Source: Bordetella parapertussis
GTDB taxonomy: Bacteria > Pseudomonadota > Gammaproteobacteria > Burkholderiales > SG8-41
Assembly: GCA_945885345.1 (NCBI GenBank)
Contig: CAMCYP010000012.1
Location: forward strand, 1 to 64,000
Length of the DNA: 64,000 bases
Reading direction: 5' to 3'
The notes under the pieces were generated by a model. The model did no database searches and was not told where the DNA came from. It saw only the letters and a program-made list of their open reading frames with translations. Below, one piece after another: positions 34,833 through 43,116 of this stretch (its first letter is position 1; the number at the start of each line of letters is the position of its first letter). A program made the translations under genes and the position numbers.

Positions 34833-35651
34833 ATGAACATCCTTTTTATCGGCGGCGGCAATATGGCAGCCGCAATCATCGGCGGCCTGATTGGCAAAGG
34901 CTGGGCGCCCTCGTCCCTGCATGCCGTCGATGTGTCGCCGGAGGCGCTGTTGCGGCTGGGACAGCAATTCGGCATCCGCACTTCCGCCGACGGCAAAGCG
35001 GCGGCAGCCACCGCGGACTGCATCGTGCTCGCGGTCAAACCGCAGCAGATGCGGGAAGTCACCGCGACGCTTGCGCCGGCGCTCAAGGGACAACTGGTGA
35101 TCAGCATTGCCGCCGGCATCCGCGGCGGCGACCTCGCGCGCTGGCTGGGCCCGGCCGCGCACATCGTGCGCGCAATGCCCAATACGCCGGCGCTGGTCGC
35201 CGCCGGCATCACCGGGTTGTACGCGATGCCTGGGGTCAGCAGCACGCAACGCCGGGATGCCGAAAAAATTCTCGCCGCTGTCGGCAGCACCTTCTGGGTA
35301 AACAAGGAGGAGCAACTGGACGCCGTCACCGCGGTGTCCGGCAGCGGTCCCGCCTACGTGTTTTATTTCATTGAGGCGCTGGAACAGGCCGGGCGCGAAC
35401 TCGGTCTGTCGCCGGAAATTGCACGACAGAGCGCGCTGGCGACCTTCACTGGCGCAGTCAAACTCGCAACCACCGATGCCGCTGACCCCGCAACCCTGCG
35501 CGCGCGGGTGACATCGAAAGGCGGCACCACCGAACGCGCAATTGCTGCGCTGGATGAGGCTGCAGTGAAGACCGCGTTTATCCGCGCAGTGCGCGCCGCA
35601 GCGGAACGCGCTGCCGAAATGGGTGATGCCCTGGGCAAAGATGCTGGCTGA
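34833..35651 (+). CDS. proC: Pyrroline-5-carboxylate reductase ProC
   Basis: This 272-residue enzyme catalyses the last step of proline synthesis with NAD(P)H. It has the Rossmann start MNILFIGGGNMAAAIIGGL, AVKPQQMREV, RAMPNTPALVAAGITGLY, and the P5CR signature AVSGSGPAYVFYFIEALEQAG with LRARVTSKGGTTERAIAALD. No purine-rich ribosome site is visible; instead, heptamer repeats lead up to the ATG. It overlaps yggT by 11 bp. Confidence 0.96.
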   Translation: MNILFIGGGNMAAAIIGGLIGKGWAPSSLHAVDVSPEALLRLGQQFGIRTSADGKAAAATADCIVLAVKPQQMREVTATLAPALKGQLVISIAAGIRGGDLARWLGPAAHIVRAMPNTPALVAAGITGLYAMPGVSSTQRRDAEKILAAVGSTFWVNKEEQLDAVTAVSGSGPAYVFYFIEALEQAGRELGLSPEIARQSALATFTGAVKLATTDAADPATLRARVTSKGGTTERAIAALDEAAVKTAFIRAVRAAAERAAEMGDALGKDAG

Positions 35652-36219
35652 CGCACTGATTTTTATCGCGGAGGTCGCGTTCGGCCTGCTGACATTCACG
35701 CTGCTGCTGCGTTTTTACCTGCAGTGGGTGCGCGCACCGTACCGCAATCCGCTGGCGGATTTCGTCAATGCGCTGACCGATTTCATGGTCCGTCCCGCGC
35801 GCCGCATCATCCCCGGCCTGTGGGGACTCGACCTGCCGACGCTGCTGCTGGCCTGGCTGATGCAATTACTCGAACTGCTGATCGTCATGCAGCTGCGCGG
35901 CTACCGCTTCGGCGCCGAGATCGGGATGGCCGTCATCGGCATCGCGGCATTCGCCGCGGTGGCCATACTCAAACTGCTGATTTACATCGTGCTGGGCGCA
36001 ACCCTGCTGCAGGCGCTGCTGTCGTGGATCAATCCCGGCAGTCCGGTCGCACCGCTCCTCGACGCCATGACGCGGCCGTTCCTGCGCCTGTTCCGCCGCC
36101 GCATTCCACCGGTGGGCAATGTCGACCTGTCGCCGCTGTTCCTGCTGGTGGTCTGCCAGTTGTTGCTGATGCTGCCGGTGGCCTGGCTGGAAAGTGAAAC
36201 GCTGCGCCTGCTGCGATGA
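35641..36219 (+). CDS. yggT: YggT-family membrane protein
   Basis: This 192-residue protein has two YggT repeats, each with a pair of membrane helices: LLLRFYLQWVRAPYRNPLADFV ... PARRIIPGLWGLDLPTL and LLSWINPGSPVAPLLDAMTRPFLRLFRR ... GNVDLSPLF. YggT proteins affect osmotic tolerance, cell division or K+ uptake in various bacteria. The ATG at 35641 overlaps the proC stop by 11 bases, and its stop overlaps yggU (ATGA). Confidence 0.88.
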   Translation: MLADALIFIAEVAFGLLTFTLLLRFYLQWVRAPYRNPLADFVNALTDFMVRPARRIIPGLWGLDLPTLLLAWLMQLLELLIVMQLRGYRFGAEIGMAVIGIAAFAAVAILKLLIYIVLGATLLQALLSWINPGSPVAPLLDAMTRPFLRLFRRRIPPVGNVDLSPLFLLVVCQLLLMLPVAWLESETLRLLR

Positions 36220-36521
36220 CCCTGCAGTGGTGCCGTTTTGATCCTGCGACAGCGCGCCTGACCTTGCACATCCATGCCCGGCCCAATGCCAGGATCACTG
36301 CCGCGGCCGGCCTCTACGGGGACGCGCTCAAGGTCCATATCGCCGCGCCTGCTGTCGACGACAAAGCCAATGCCGCGCTGATCGCGTGGCTGGCCAAAAC
36401 GCTGGGGTTGCCGCGCAGCGCGCTACGCCTGAAATCCGGCGCAACAGCGCGGCGCAAGGTGATTGAAGCGCAACCGGCAACTGCCGCAGCGGCATCGCGG
36501 GCAGCGGCGCTGGCGGTTTAG
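36216..36521 (+). CDS. yggU: DUF167/YggU-family protein
   Basis: This 101-residue protein with the compact YggU fold has LHIHARPNARITAAAGLYGDALKVHIAAPAVDDKANAALIAWLA and LPRSALRLKSGATARRKVI, the standard DUF167 pattern. Its function is unknown. It starts in an ATGA overlap with yggT and ends overlapping the convergent phospholipase D-type gene by 4 bp. Confidence 0.9.
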   Translation: MTLQWCRFDPATARLTLHIHARPNARITAAAGLYGDALKVHIAAPAVDDKANAALIAWLAKTLGLPRSALRLKSGATARRKVIEAQPATAAAASRAAALAV

Positions 36522-37993
36522 TTACCCGCGGACTGCCGGGTGCCGGTGCCGTGTTTGCGCAACCGCCATGCCCGCACCAGCAGCGTTACCGCGATCCACA
36601 GCGCCAGCACAGCGAGCGGCACGGTAATCGCCAGCGGCACTGCCAGCGCAATCGCCGTGAACAGCAAAAATCCCAGCGCGATGCTGAACATCAATCCCGG
36701 TTCGGCCGGTCCCAGCGTACGCCGGCCACTGAAGGCCGCGCCCACGGTATTACCGATGCGCAGCGCACCGGCAGCGGCCCGCGAGGCGCGGCCGCTCGAA
36801 CCCGCAGCGGGACGTCGCGGCATGAATGACGGACGGATGCGACGCCTGTCGCTGAGCACGATCTCCGTCGCATGCGCCAGATCTTCCTCATACATACCCT
36901 GCATGCGGTGTGCAAAGCTTTCGTCCTCAATGGCCACGTCGAGCTCGTAATTGCTGATCCAGCTGGCGATGTTGAGATTGGTGGAGCCGACGCGCGCCCA
37001 ACGGCAATCCGCCACCGCGGTTTTGGCATGCAGCATCGCGCCGTTCCATTCAAAAACACGAATGCCCGCCTCCAGCAGCGGCCGGTATCCGGAGCGCGAT
37101 AACTGCGACAACAACGGCAGGTCGCTGCTGCCCGGCACCAGCAGCCGCACATCGACGCCATCCATGGCGGCCGCGCGCAAAGCCTGTACATACGGGGCGA
37201 AGCCGACAAAATAGGCATCGGTCAGCCACAAGGTATCGCGTGCCATCGCCGCAATCATCTGGTCCAGGCGGTACATGCCGGCGGTGGTGGGCTGGCTGGC
37301 CAACACCCGCACCAGCACGTCCCCGACAGGCACCGCATCATCTGCCACATCCACATCCAGCGCATCAACGTCATCACCGGCTGCCGCTGCCCAGGTCTGG
37401 GCAAAGGCCCGTTCGATATCGGCGACCGCCGGACCACGAATCTCGATGCCGGTATCACGCCAGGGTTCGACGCCGCGCCCCGGGTTGCCTTGCCATTTGC
37501 TGCTGACACACAGGCCGCTGACATAACCGACCTTGCCGTCGACGCTGAGCATCTTGCGGTGGTCGCGCGTCAGCCAGCCGAACGGGCTGTCCAGTTGCGG
37601 CGCGTTGAAACAGCGCACGACACCACCGGCATCAATCAGCGGTTGCAGCAGGCTGCGCGTTCCCACGCCCAGCGCACCCATCCAGTCGTAAAGCAGCCGC
37701 ACCGCAACCCCGGCTCGCGCACGACCGGTCAGCACCGCAACAAATTCACGGCCTGCAGCATCGTCGGCAATGATGTAATTCTCGAACAGCACCGAACGGC
37801 GTGCAGCGGAAATTGCAGCCAGCCATGCCGGATAGTTTTCGCCGGCGTCGCGCAGGATGCGCACCGCGTTACCGGCAACCAGCGGCGCGCCGGCGGCGCG
37901 CGTAAACACCTGTTCGGCAAGCTGGCGCAGTTCGGGACTGGCGCGGCGGGAAGGCGCGATGACACGGGATTGAGATGCTGCAGTTGTCGCCAT
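36518..37993 (-). CDS. Phospholipase D superfamily protein (cardiolipin synthase-like)
   Basis: This 491-residue protein has two HKD motifs, LTRDHRKMLSVDG and MLHAKTAVADCRWARVGSTN, which make a single PLD-type active site that forms or exchanges phosphatidyl groups. Two C-terminal hydrophobic helices (LMFSIALGFLLFTAIALAVPLA, VLALWIAVTLLV) would anchor it to the inner membrane, the reverse of ClsA, whose helices are N-terminal. It is most like ClsB-type synthases. ATG 37993 (MATTAAS) has GAGG 4 bp upstream and is preferred to 38017. Confidence 0.83.
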   Translation of the reverse strand: MATTAASQSRVIAPSRRASPELRQLAEQVFTRAAGAPLVAGNAVRILRDAGENYPAWLAAISAARRSVLFENYIIADDAAGREFVAVLTGRARAGVAVRLLYDWMGALGVGTRSLLQPLIDAGGVVRCFNAPQLDSPFGWLTRDHRKMLSVDGKVGYVSGLCVSSKWQGNPGRGVEPWRDTGIEIRGPAVADIERAFAQTWAAAAGDDVDALDVDVADDAVPVGDVLVRVLASQPTTAGMYRLDQMIAAMARDTLWLTDAYFVGFAPYVQALRAAAMDGVDVRLLVPGSSDLPLLSQLSRSGYRPLLEAGIRVFEWNGAMLHAKTAVADCRWARVGSTNLNIASWISNYELDVAIEDESFAHRMQGMYEEDLAHATEIVLSDRRRIRPSFMPRRPAAGSSGRASRAAAGALRIGNTVGAAFSGRRTLGPAEPGLMFSIALGFLLFTAIALAVPLAITVPLAVLALWIAVTLLVRAWRLRKHGTGTRQSAGN

Positions 37994-38026
37994 GTCGCCT
38001 CGAAACGGAACGGGCAAGCAGACCCG

Positions 38027-39481
38027 TTACATCAGTACAATATCAAACTGCTCCTGATTGTAGGCCGACTCCACCTGCAGCGAAATCGGCTTGCCGATGA
38101 AGTCCGACAGCATCGCAAGATTGTGCGATTCCTCGTCGAGGAACATGTCAATGACCTGCTGCGACGCCAGTATGCGGAATTCGCGCGCGTCAAACTGCCG
38201 CGCTTCGCGCACCAGCTCGCGCAGCACTTCATAACACGCGGTCTGCGCCGTTTTCAGCACACCGCGTCCGGTACAGGTGGGGCAGGGCTCGCACAGCACG
38301 TGCGCCAGGCTTTCCCGGGTGCGCTTGCGCGTCATTTCCACCAGGCCGAGCTGGGTGAAGCCGTTGATGGTCATCCGCGTGCGATCGCGTGCCAGCGTCT
38401 TGCGGAACTCGTTGAGCACGGCATTGCGGTGCTCTTCGGTTTCCATGTCGATGAAATCGATGATGATGATGCCGCCGAGGTTGCGCAGCCGCAGCTGGCG
38501 GGCGATGACCTGCGCCGCCTCGAGGTTGGTCTTGAATATGGTGTCATCAAAAGTGCGGCCACCGACAAAGCCACCGGTGTTGACGTCCACCGTGGTCAGC
38601 GCCTCGGTCTGGTCGATGATCAGGTAACCGCCGGACTTCAAGTCGACGCGACGCGCCAGTGCACGCTCGATGTCGTCCTCGACATTGTGCAGGTCAAACA
38701 GCGGCCGCTCGCCCTGGTAATGGGTCAGCCGCGCCAGCACATTCGGTGTGAACTGACCGGCAAACTGGGCCATGGTCTGGTAGGTCTCGCGCGAATCGAC
38801 ATAAATCCGCCCGGTATCTTCATGCGCAAAGTCGCGCAACACTCTCAGGCCGAGGTTGAGATCCTGATAAAGCAGCGCCAGCGGCGGCGCGGTACGTGCC
38901 TGCTCGCGGATGTCATGCCACAGCTTGCGCAGGTATTCGACGTCGGATGCGAGTTCGCGGTCGGAAGCGGCCTCGGCCATGGTGCGGATGATGAAACCGC
39001 CTTTTTCGTCGGGGGGCAGCAGCTGCTGCAGCTTTTCCCGCAGGTGCACGCGTTCTTCCTCGTCCTCGATGCGCTGCGAGATGCCGATGTGCGATTCCTG
39101 CGGCAGGTAGACCAGCAGCCGGCCGGCAATGCTGATCTGCGTCGACAGCCGCGCGCCCTTGGTGCCGATTGGATCCTTGATCACCTGTACCATCAGGCTT
39201 TGCCCCTCGTTGAGCAGGCGCTCGATCGGCAGGCCGGGTTCGCCGTTGACACGGTTGCCCCAGATGTCGGCCACGTGCAGGAAGGCCGCGCGCTCACCGC
39301 CGATGTCGACAAACGCCGACTGCATGCCGGGCAGCACACGCACGACTTTTCCCATGTAGATGTTGCTGACGAATCCGCGCGACGAAGCGCGTTCGATGTG
39401 CAGTTCCTGCGTCACGCCGTGCTCGATCACGGCAACGCGGGTTTCCTGCGGGGTGATATTGATGAGTATGTCTTCGCTCAT
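38027..39481 (-). CDS. rng: Ribonuclease G
   Basis: This 484-residue endoribonuclease of the RNase E/G family trims the 5' end of 16S rRNA and degrades mRNA. It begins MSEDILINITPQETRVAVIE, has an S1 domain (VSNIYMGKVVRVLPGMQSAFVDIG), the catalytic DVNTGGFVG and IIIDFIDM acid residues, and the Zn-link cysteines CEPCPTCTGRG. Its length fits RNase G rather than the longer RNase E. It is the last gene of nadD-rsfS-rlmH-maf-rng, 8 bp after maf. Confidence 0.95.
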   Translation of the reverse strand: MSEDILINITPQETRVAVIEHGVTQELHIERASSRGFVSNIYMGKVVRVLPGMQSAFVDIGGERAAFLHVADIWGNRVNGEPGLPIERLLNEGQSLMVQVIKDPIGTKGARLSTQISIAGRLLVYLPQESHIGISQRIEDEEERVHLREKLQQLLPPDEKGGFIIRTMAEAASDRELASDVEYLRKLWHDIREQARTAPPLALLYQDLNLGLRVLRDFAHEDTGRIYVDSRETYQTMAQFAGQFTPNVLARLTHYQGERPLFDLHNVEDDIERALARRVDLKSGGYLIIDQTEALTTVDVNTGGFVGGRTFDDTIFKTNLEAAQVIARQLRLRNLGGIIIIDFIDMETEEHRNAVLNEFRKTLARDRTRMTINGFTQLGLVEMTRKRTRESLAHVLCEPCPTCTGRGVLKTAQTACYEVLRELVREARQFDAREFRILASQQVIDMFLDEESHNLAMLSDFIGKPISLQVESAYNQEQFDIVLM

Positions 39482-39489
39482 GGCGAATT

Positions 39490-40104
39490 TCAGGGAAGGC
39501 TGATGCCGTGGCTGCGCAACAGTTCGGCAGTTTCGGCCAGGGGCAAACCCATGATACCGGAATAGCTGCCCTCGATTCGCGTGATGAAGGCCGCCGCACG
39601 GCCCTGCACCGCGTACGCGCCGGCCTTGTCGTTCGACTCGCCGGTGGCGACATAACGGCGGATTTCTTCGGGCGTCAGCGCACGAAACCACACCCGGGAT
39701 TCGGAAATGCGGGTTTCGATTTCATCTCCCGAGGTCACCGCAACCGCGGTGAGCACGCGATGCGCGCGACCGGCCAGTGATTCCAGCATGCGCACTGCCG
39801 CGGTGGCATTCGCCGGTTTGCCGAGTATCGCGTCATCACGCACCACGGTGGTATCTGCCGCCAGCACCGGGCGCGAAGCGAGGCGCCGGACACCGGTGAT
39901 GCCCAAGGCAGCCTGCGCTTTTTCACGGGCGACGCGCAAGACATAAGCATCAGCCGTTTCGCCGGCGCGCGGCGTTTCATCGACGTCGGCGGGATAGCGC
40001 GGCGCTTCGCGCAGCGGAACGATCTCGAAAGTCACGCCGATCTGGCGCAGCAGCTCGCGCCGACGGGGGCTGCGTGAAGCGAGGTATATGGATTTATCGG
40101 GCAT
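39490..40104 (-). CDS. maf: Maf-family nucleoside triphosphate pyrophosphatase
   Basis: This 204-residue protein begins YLASRSPRRRELLRQIGVTFEI, the SxSPRR signature of Maf, followed by LAADTTVVRDDAILGKP and KAGAYAVQGRAAAFITRIEGSYSGIMGLPL. Maf enzymes remove modified nucleotides such as dTTP/UTP or 7-methyl-GTP from the pool; the dTTPase (YhdE) subgroup is likelier given the YAVQGRA loop. It lies in the rlmH-maf-rng part of the operon. Confidence 0.93.
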   Translation of the reverse strand: MPDKSIYLASRSPRRRELLRQIGVTFEIVPLREAPRYPADVDETPRAGETADAYVLRVAREKAQAALGITGVRRLASRPVLAADTTVVRDDAILGKPANATAAVRMLESLAGRAHRVLTAVAVTSGDEIETRISESRVWFRALTPEEIRRYVATGESNDKAGAYAVQGRAAAFITRIEGSYSGIMGLPLAETAELLRSHGISLP

Positions 40105-40140
40105 GTTGTTCAGACAAAAGAATCATGGAAATCCGGCCAT

Positions 40141-40614
40141 TCACTCCCGATGGTAGGGATGGCCGGCGAGCATGGATGCCGCACGATACAGCTGTTCGGC
40201 CAGCACCACGCGCACCAGTCCGTGCGGCAAGGTCAGCGGCGACAGTGACCACAGCAGGCCGGCGCCGGTTTTTATTTCCGGCGCCAGGCCGTCCGCGCCC
40301 CCGATGATAAACGCCACGTCGCGTCCATCACCGCGCCAGCGCTCCAGGTGTTCAGCCAGTACACGGGTCGGAAATGTTCGGCCATGCTCGTCGAGCACGA
40401 TCCGCAGCATGCCCGCAGGCGCGGCAGCATTGATGCGCTCCGCTTCGGTCTGCAGCCAGCGCGCGGTGTCGCCGCTGGCATTGCTGCGCTGTGCGGGCTT
40501 GAGTTCCTTCAGCTGGAGTGCCATTTCGCGCGGCATGCGCCGCGCGTACTCCTCGAAACCCGCCGTCACCCAGGCCGGCATGCGATGGCCGACGGCGAGG
40601 ACCGACAGCTTCAC
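40141..40614 (-). CDS. rlmH: 23S rRNA pseudouridine-1915 N3-methyltransferase RlmH
   Basis: This 157-residue SPOUT methyltransferase modifies pseudouridine 1915 in helix 69 of the assembled 70S ribosome. FIIGGADGL is the SAM-binding knot, and LSPLTLPHGLVRVVLAEQLYRAASMLAGHPYHRE is the diagnostic C-terminus. Translation starts at GTG 40614, in a GTGA overlap with the rsfS stop. Confidence 0.96.
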   Translation of the reverse strand: MKLSVLAVGHRMPAWVTAGFEEYARRMPREMALQLKELKPAQRSNASGDTARWLQTEAERINAAAPAGMLRIVLDEHGRTFPTRVLAEHLERWRGDGRDVAFIIGGADGLAPEIKTGAGLLWSLSPLTLPHGLVRVVLAEQLYRAASMLAGHPYHRE

Positions 40615-41036
40615 TTGACGGCGCGGCGGCTGACGCTCTTGCGCACAGCGGTCTTGCGCGGCGCTTTTTTGGGAGCGGCGTCTTTATTGGCGCTTTTTAC
40701 GGCTCCCGGGCGTTGCGGCGTACCCCAGATCTCTTCGAGGTTGTAGTACTGGCGGATCGCCGGCTGCATCACATGGACGATCACCGCGCCGAGATCGACC
40801 AGCACCCATTCCCCCGTCTGCGCGCCTTCGATGCTGAGCACGTGACCACCGCCTTTTTTCACTTCTTCGCAGACGTTGTTGGCCAGTGCGCGCACCTGCC
40901 GGTTGGAGTCACCGCTGGCGACGATGACCTTGTCGAACAGCGCGGTTCTTTTAGTGACGTTGAATACGACGATATCGCGGCCCTTGATATCTTCCAGTGC
41001 GGCGACGGCGGTTTTTGCGAGTTTGTCAGGTGACAT
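40611..41036 (-). CDS. rsfS: Ribosomal silencing factor RsfS
   Basis: This 141-residue protein has the RsfS domain (AVAALEDIKGRDIVVFNVTKRTALFDKVIVASGDSNRQVRALA, GAQTGEWVLVDLGAVIVHVM, YYNLEEIWG). RsfS binds ribosomal protein uL14 and blocks subunit joining in stationary phase. The C-terminal tail (KDAAPKKAPRKTAVRKSVSRRAVK) is a lysine/arginine-rich extension, probably for RNA contact. Its ATG overlaps the nadD stop by one base. Confidence 0.95.
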   Translation of the reverse strand: MSPDKLAKTAVAALEDIKGRDIVVFNVTKRTALFDKVIVASGDSNRQVRALANNVCEEVKKGGGHVLSIEGAQTGEWVLVDLGAVIVHVMQPAIRQYYNLEEIWGTPQRPGAVKSANKDAAPKKAPRKTAVRKSVSRRAVK

Positions 41037-41692
41037 CAGTTTCCAGTATAAATTTCATGTTCCTGTATATATTGATAAATGCTGTCCGGCAACAAATACC
41101 GGGTGTTGCGGCCGCGACGCGTCGCATCGCGAATCATCGTTGCGGAAATATCAAGCTCGGCGATCGGCACCACGACAATACCGCCCGCCGGGGTTACGTG
41201 TACCGCAAACGGCTGATGCATCAAGCGCGCGTTGTACTCCGCCGCCAGTGGTTGCGGCATCCGCGACTGCCAGGTATCGACCGGAAACCCGGGGCGGTAG
41301 GCCACCGCGATGTGCGCGAGCTGGAACAACTGGTGCCAGCGGTTCCAGGTCGCCAGATCGAGGAAGGCATCCGCGCCGAGCAACAGCACCAGCGACTGCG
41401 CCGGACCGACTTCGGTGCGGATCGCCATCAGGGTATCAACGGTATAACCCGGCGCGGTGCTCGCCGACTCGCGCGCATCCACGGTAAACAATGCATTGCC
41501 GGCCGTGGCCAGACGCACCATCGCCAGGCGGTCGGCGGCGGGTGCCGCAGGCGCCGCGCGATGTGGCGGTGTACCGCTCGGGATGAAACGCACTTCGGCC
41601 AGCCGCAACTGGTCAGCGACTTCCTGCCCCAGCCGCAAGTGGCCGTAATGGATGGGATCGAAAGTGCCGCCGAGAATACCGATCGGCGACAT
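41036..41692 (-). CDS. nadD: Nicotinate-nucleotide adenylyltransferase NadD
   Basis: This 218-residue enzyme makes deamido-NAD from nicotinate mononucleotide and ATP. ILGGTFDPIHYGHLRL contains the (T/H)xGH-type nucleotidyltransferase motif, LLLGADAFLDLATWNRW the substrate loop, and ISATMIRDATRRGRNTRYLLPDSIYQYI the C-terminal ISSTxIR motif. It is the first gene of the nadD-rsfS-rlmH-maf-rng operon and lies 74 bp after aceF on the same strand. Confidence 0.95.
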   Translation of the reverse strand: MSPIGILGGTFDPIHYGHLRLGQEVADQLRLAEVRFIPSGTPPHRAAPAAPAADRLAMVRLATAGNALFTVDARESASTAPGYTVDTLMAIRTEVGPAQSLVLLLGADAFLDLATWNRWHQLFQLAHIAVAYRPGFPVDTWQSRMPQPLAAEYNARLMHQPFAVHVTPAGGIVVVPIAELDISATMIRDATRRGRNTRYLLPDSIYQYIQEHEIYTGN

Positions 41693-41766
41693 CAGTAGAC
41701 GGAACAGCGCGCGGGTTGCGAAATACGGATGGCGTTCAGGCTGTTATCGCTCCGCGCATCATCGCG

Positions 41767-43077
41767 TTACAGCACCAGCCGGCGAATGTCGGACAACACG
41801 GTCGCCAGGAACGAACTGAAGCGCGCGCCGAGGGCGCCATCGATCACGCGGTGATCGTACGACAGCGACAACGGCAGCATCAGCCGCGGCACGAATTCCT
41901 TGCCGTTCCATACCGGCTTCATCGAGGCCTTGCCGACACCGAGGATTGCCACTTCCGGCGCATTGATGATCGGCGTGAAAAAAGTGCCTCCGAGGCCACC
42001 GAGGCTGGAAATCGAAAAACAGCCGCCCTGAAGGTCGGCTGGCGAGATTTTTCCCGCGCGCATGCGTGCGCTGACGTCACCCAGTTCTTTCGCAATTTCC
42101 AGCAGACCTTTTTTGTCGACGTCGCGTATCACCGGCACCACCAGGCCATTGGGCGTATCCACGGCAACGCCGATGTGGTGGTAACTCTTCATCACCAGGT
42201 TTTCGCCGTCAGCCGACAGTGAGGCATTGAATTCGGGAAACTGTTTCAGCGCCACCACCGAAGCCTTCATCAGAAAGCCGAGCATCGTGAATTTGATGCC
42301 GCTTTTTTTCGCCTCGTCGGCCTGCGATTTGCGGAAGGCTTCGAGCTCGGTGATGTCCGCCTCTTCGTGCTGCGTGACATGCGGGATACTGACCCAGTTG
42401 CGGTGCAGGAAGCCACCTGAGAGTTTCCTGATGCGCGACAGCGGCTGCGTGGTGACCGGCCCGAATTTCGAAAAATCCACCGGTTGCATCGGCGGCAGGT
42501 TGAAACCCAGCCCGCCACCACCGGCGCCTTCGCCGCGCGGACGCGCCAGCTCGGCCTTGACGTAAGCCTGCACGTCTTCCATGACAATGCGGTCTTTGGG
42601 GCCCGAGCCTTTGACGCGAGCCAGATCGACACCGAGTTCTCGCGCAAACCGACGCACTGATGGACTGGCGTGGGATTTGCCGAAACCCGCTTCATCAATT
42701 GCAACAGCAGCCACAGGCGCGGCGGCCGGAGCAGGTTTTGCTGCAGGCTGCACTGCTGCTTTGGCAGCAACAGGTGCTGGTGCGGGAGCAGACGCTGCGG
42801 CGGCCTTGGCCGGCGCCGGTGCTGCTGCCGGAGCGTCACCGGATTCCAGCGTCAGCACCAGCACGCCGGCTGAAACCTTGTCGCCGACCTTGAGCTTGAT
42901 TTCCTTGACAACGCCGGCCGCCGGCGACGGCACGTCCATCGTCGATTTGTCGGACTCCAGCGTGACCAGCGGATCTTCCGCCTTCACGGTGTCACCCGCC
43001 TTGACCAGCACTTCGATCACCGGGATGTTCTTGTAGTCACCGATATCCGGAACTTTGACTTCGATTGCGTTTGCCAT
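41767..43077 (-). CDS. aceF: Pyruvate dehydrogenase E2, dihydrolipoyl acetyltransferase
   Basis: This 436-residue protein transfers acetyl groups to CoA in the pyruvate dehydrogenase complex. It has one lipoyl domain (lysine in [13 protein letters not shown]), an Ala/Pro-rich hinge, an E1/E3-binding domain ([22 protein letters not shown]) and the catalytic core with [16 protein letters not shown]. With one lipoyl domain it is shorter than the E. coli form, which has three. aceE is 39 bp upstream. The E3 gene lpdA, often next, is absent here. Confidence 0.95.
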   Translation of the reverse strand: MANAIEVKVPDIGDYKNIPVIEVLVKAGDTVKAEDPLVTLESDKSTMDVPSPAAGVVKEIKLKVGDKVSAGVLVLTLESGDAPAAAPAPAKAAAASAPAPAPVAAKAAVQPAAKPAPAAAPVAAVAIDEAGFGKSHASPSVRRFARELGVDLARVKGSGPKDRIVMEDVQAYVKAELARPRGEGAGGGGLGFNLPPMQPVDFSKFGPVTTQPLSRIRKLSGGFLHRNWVSIPHVTQHEEADITELEAFRKSQADEAKKSGIKFTMLGFLMKASVVALKQFPEFNASLSADGENLVMKSYHHIGVAVDTPNGLVVPVIRDVDKKGLLEIAKELGDVSARMRAGKISPADLQGGCFSISSLGGLGGTFFTPIINAPEVAILGVGKASMKPVWNGKEFVPRLMLPLSLSYDHRVIDGALGARFSSFLATVLSDIRRLVL

Positions 43078-43116
43078 TTGCCTGCTTTTTTCTGAATGCT
43101 TTGCTGGAAGCCTTAC

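Noticed and set aside
37490-39565. A 691-codon open frame on the plus strand opposite rng and the phospholipase D gene
   Set aside because: It is antisense to two well supported genes, its product is His/Arg/Gln-rich without any family, and such long frames are common opposite GC-rich genes.
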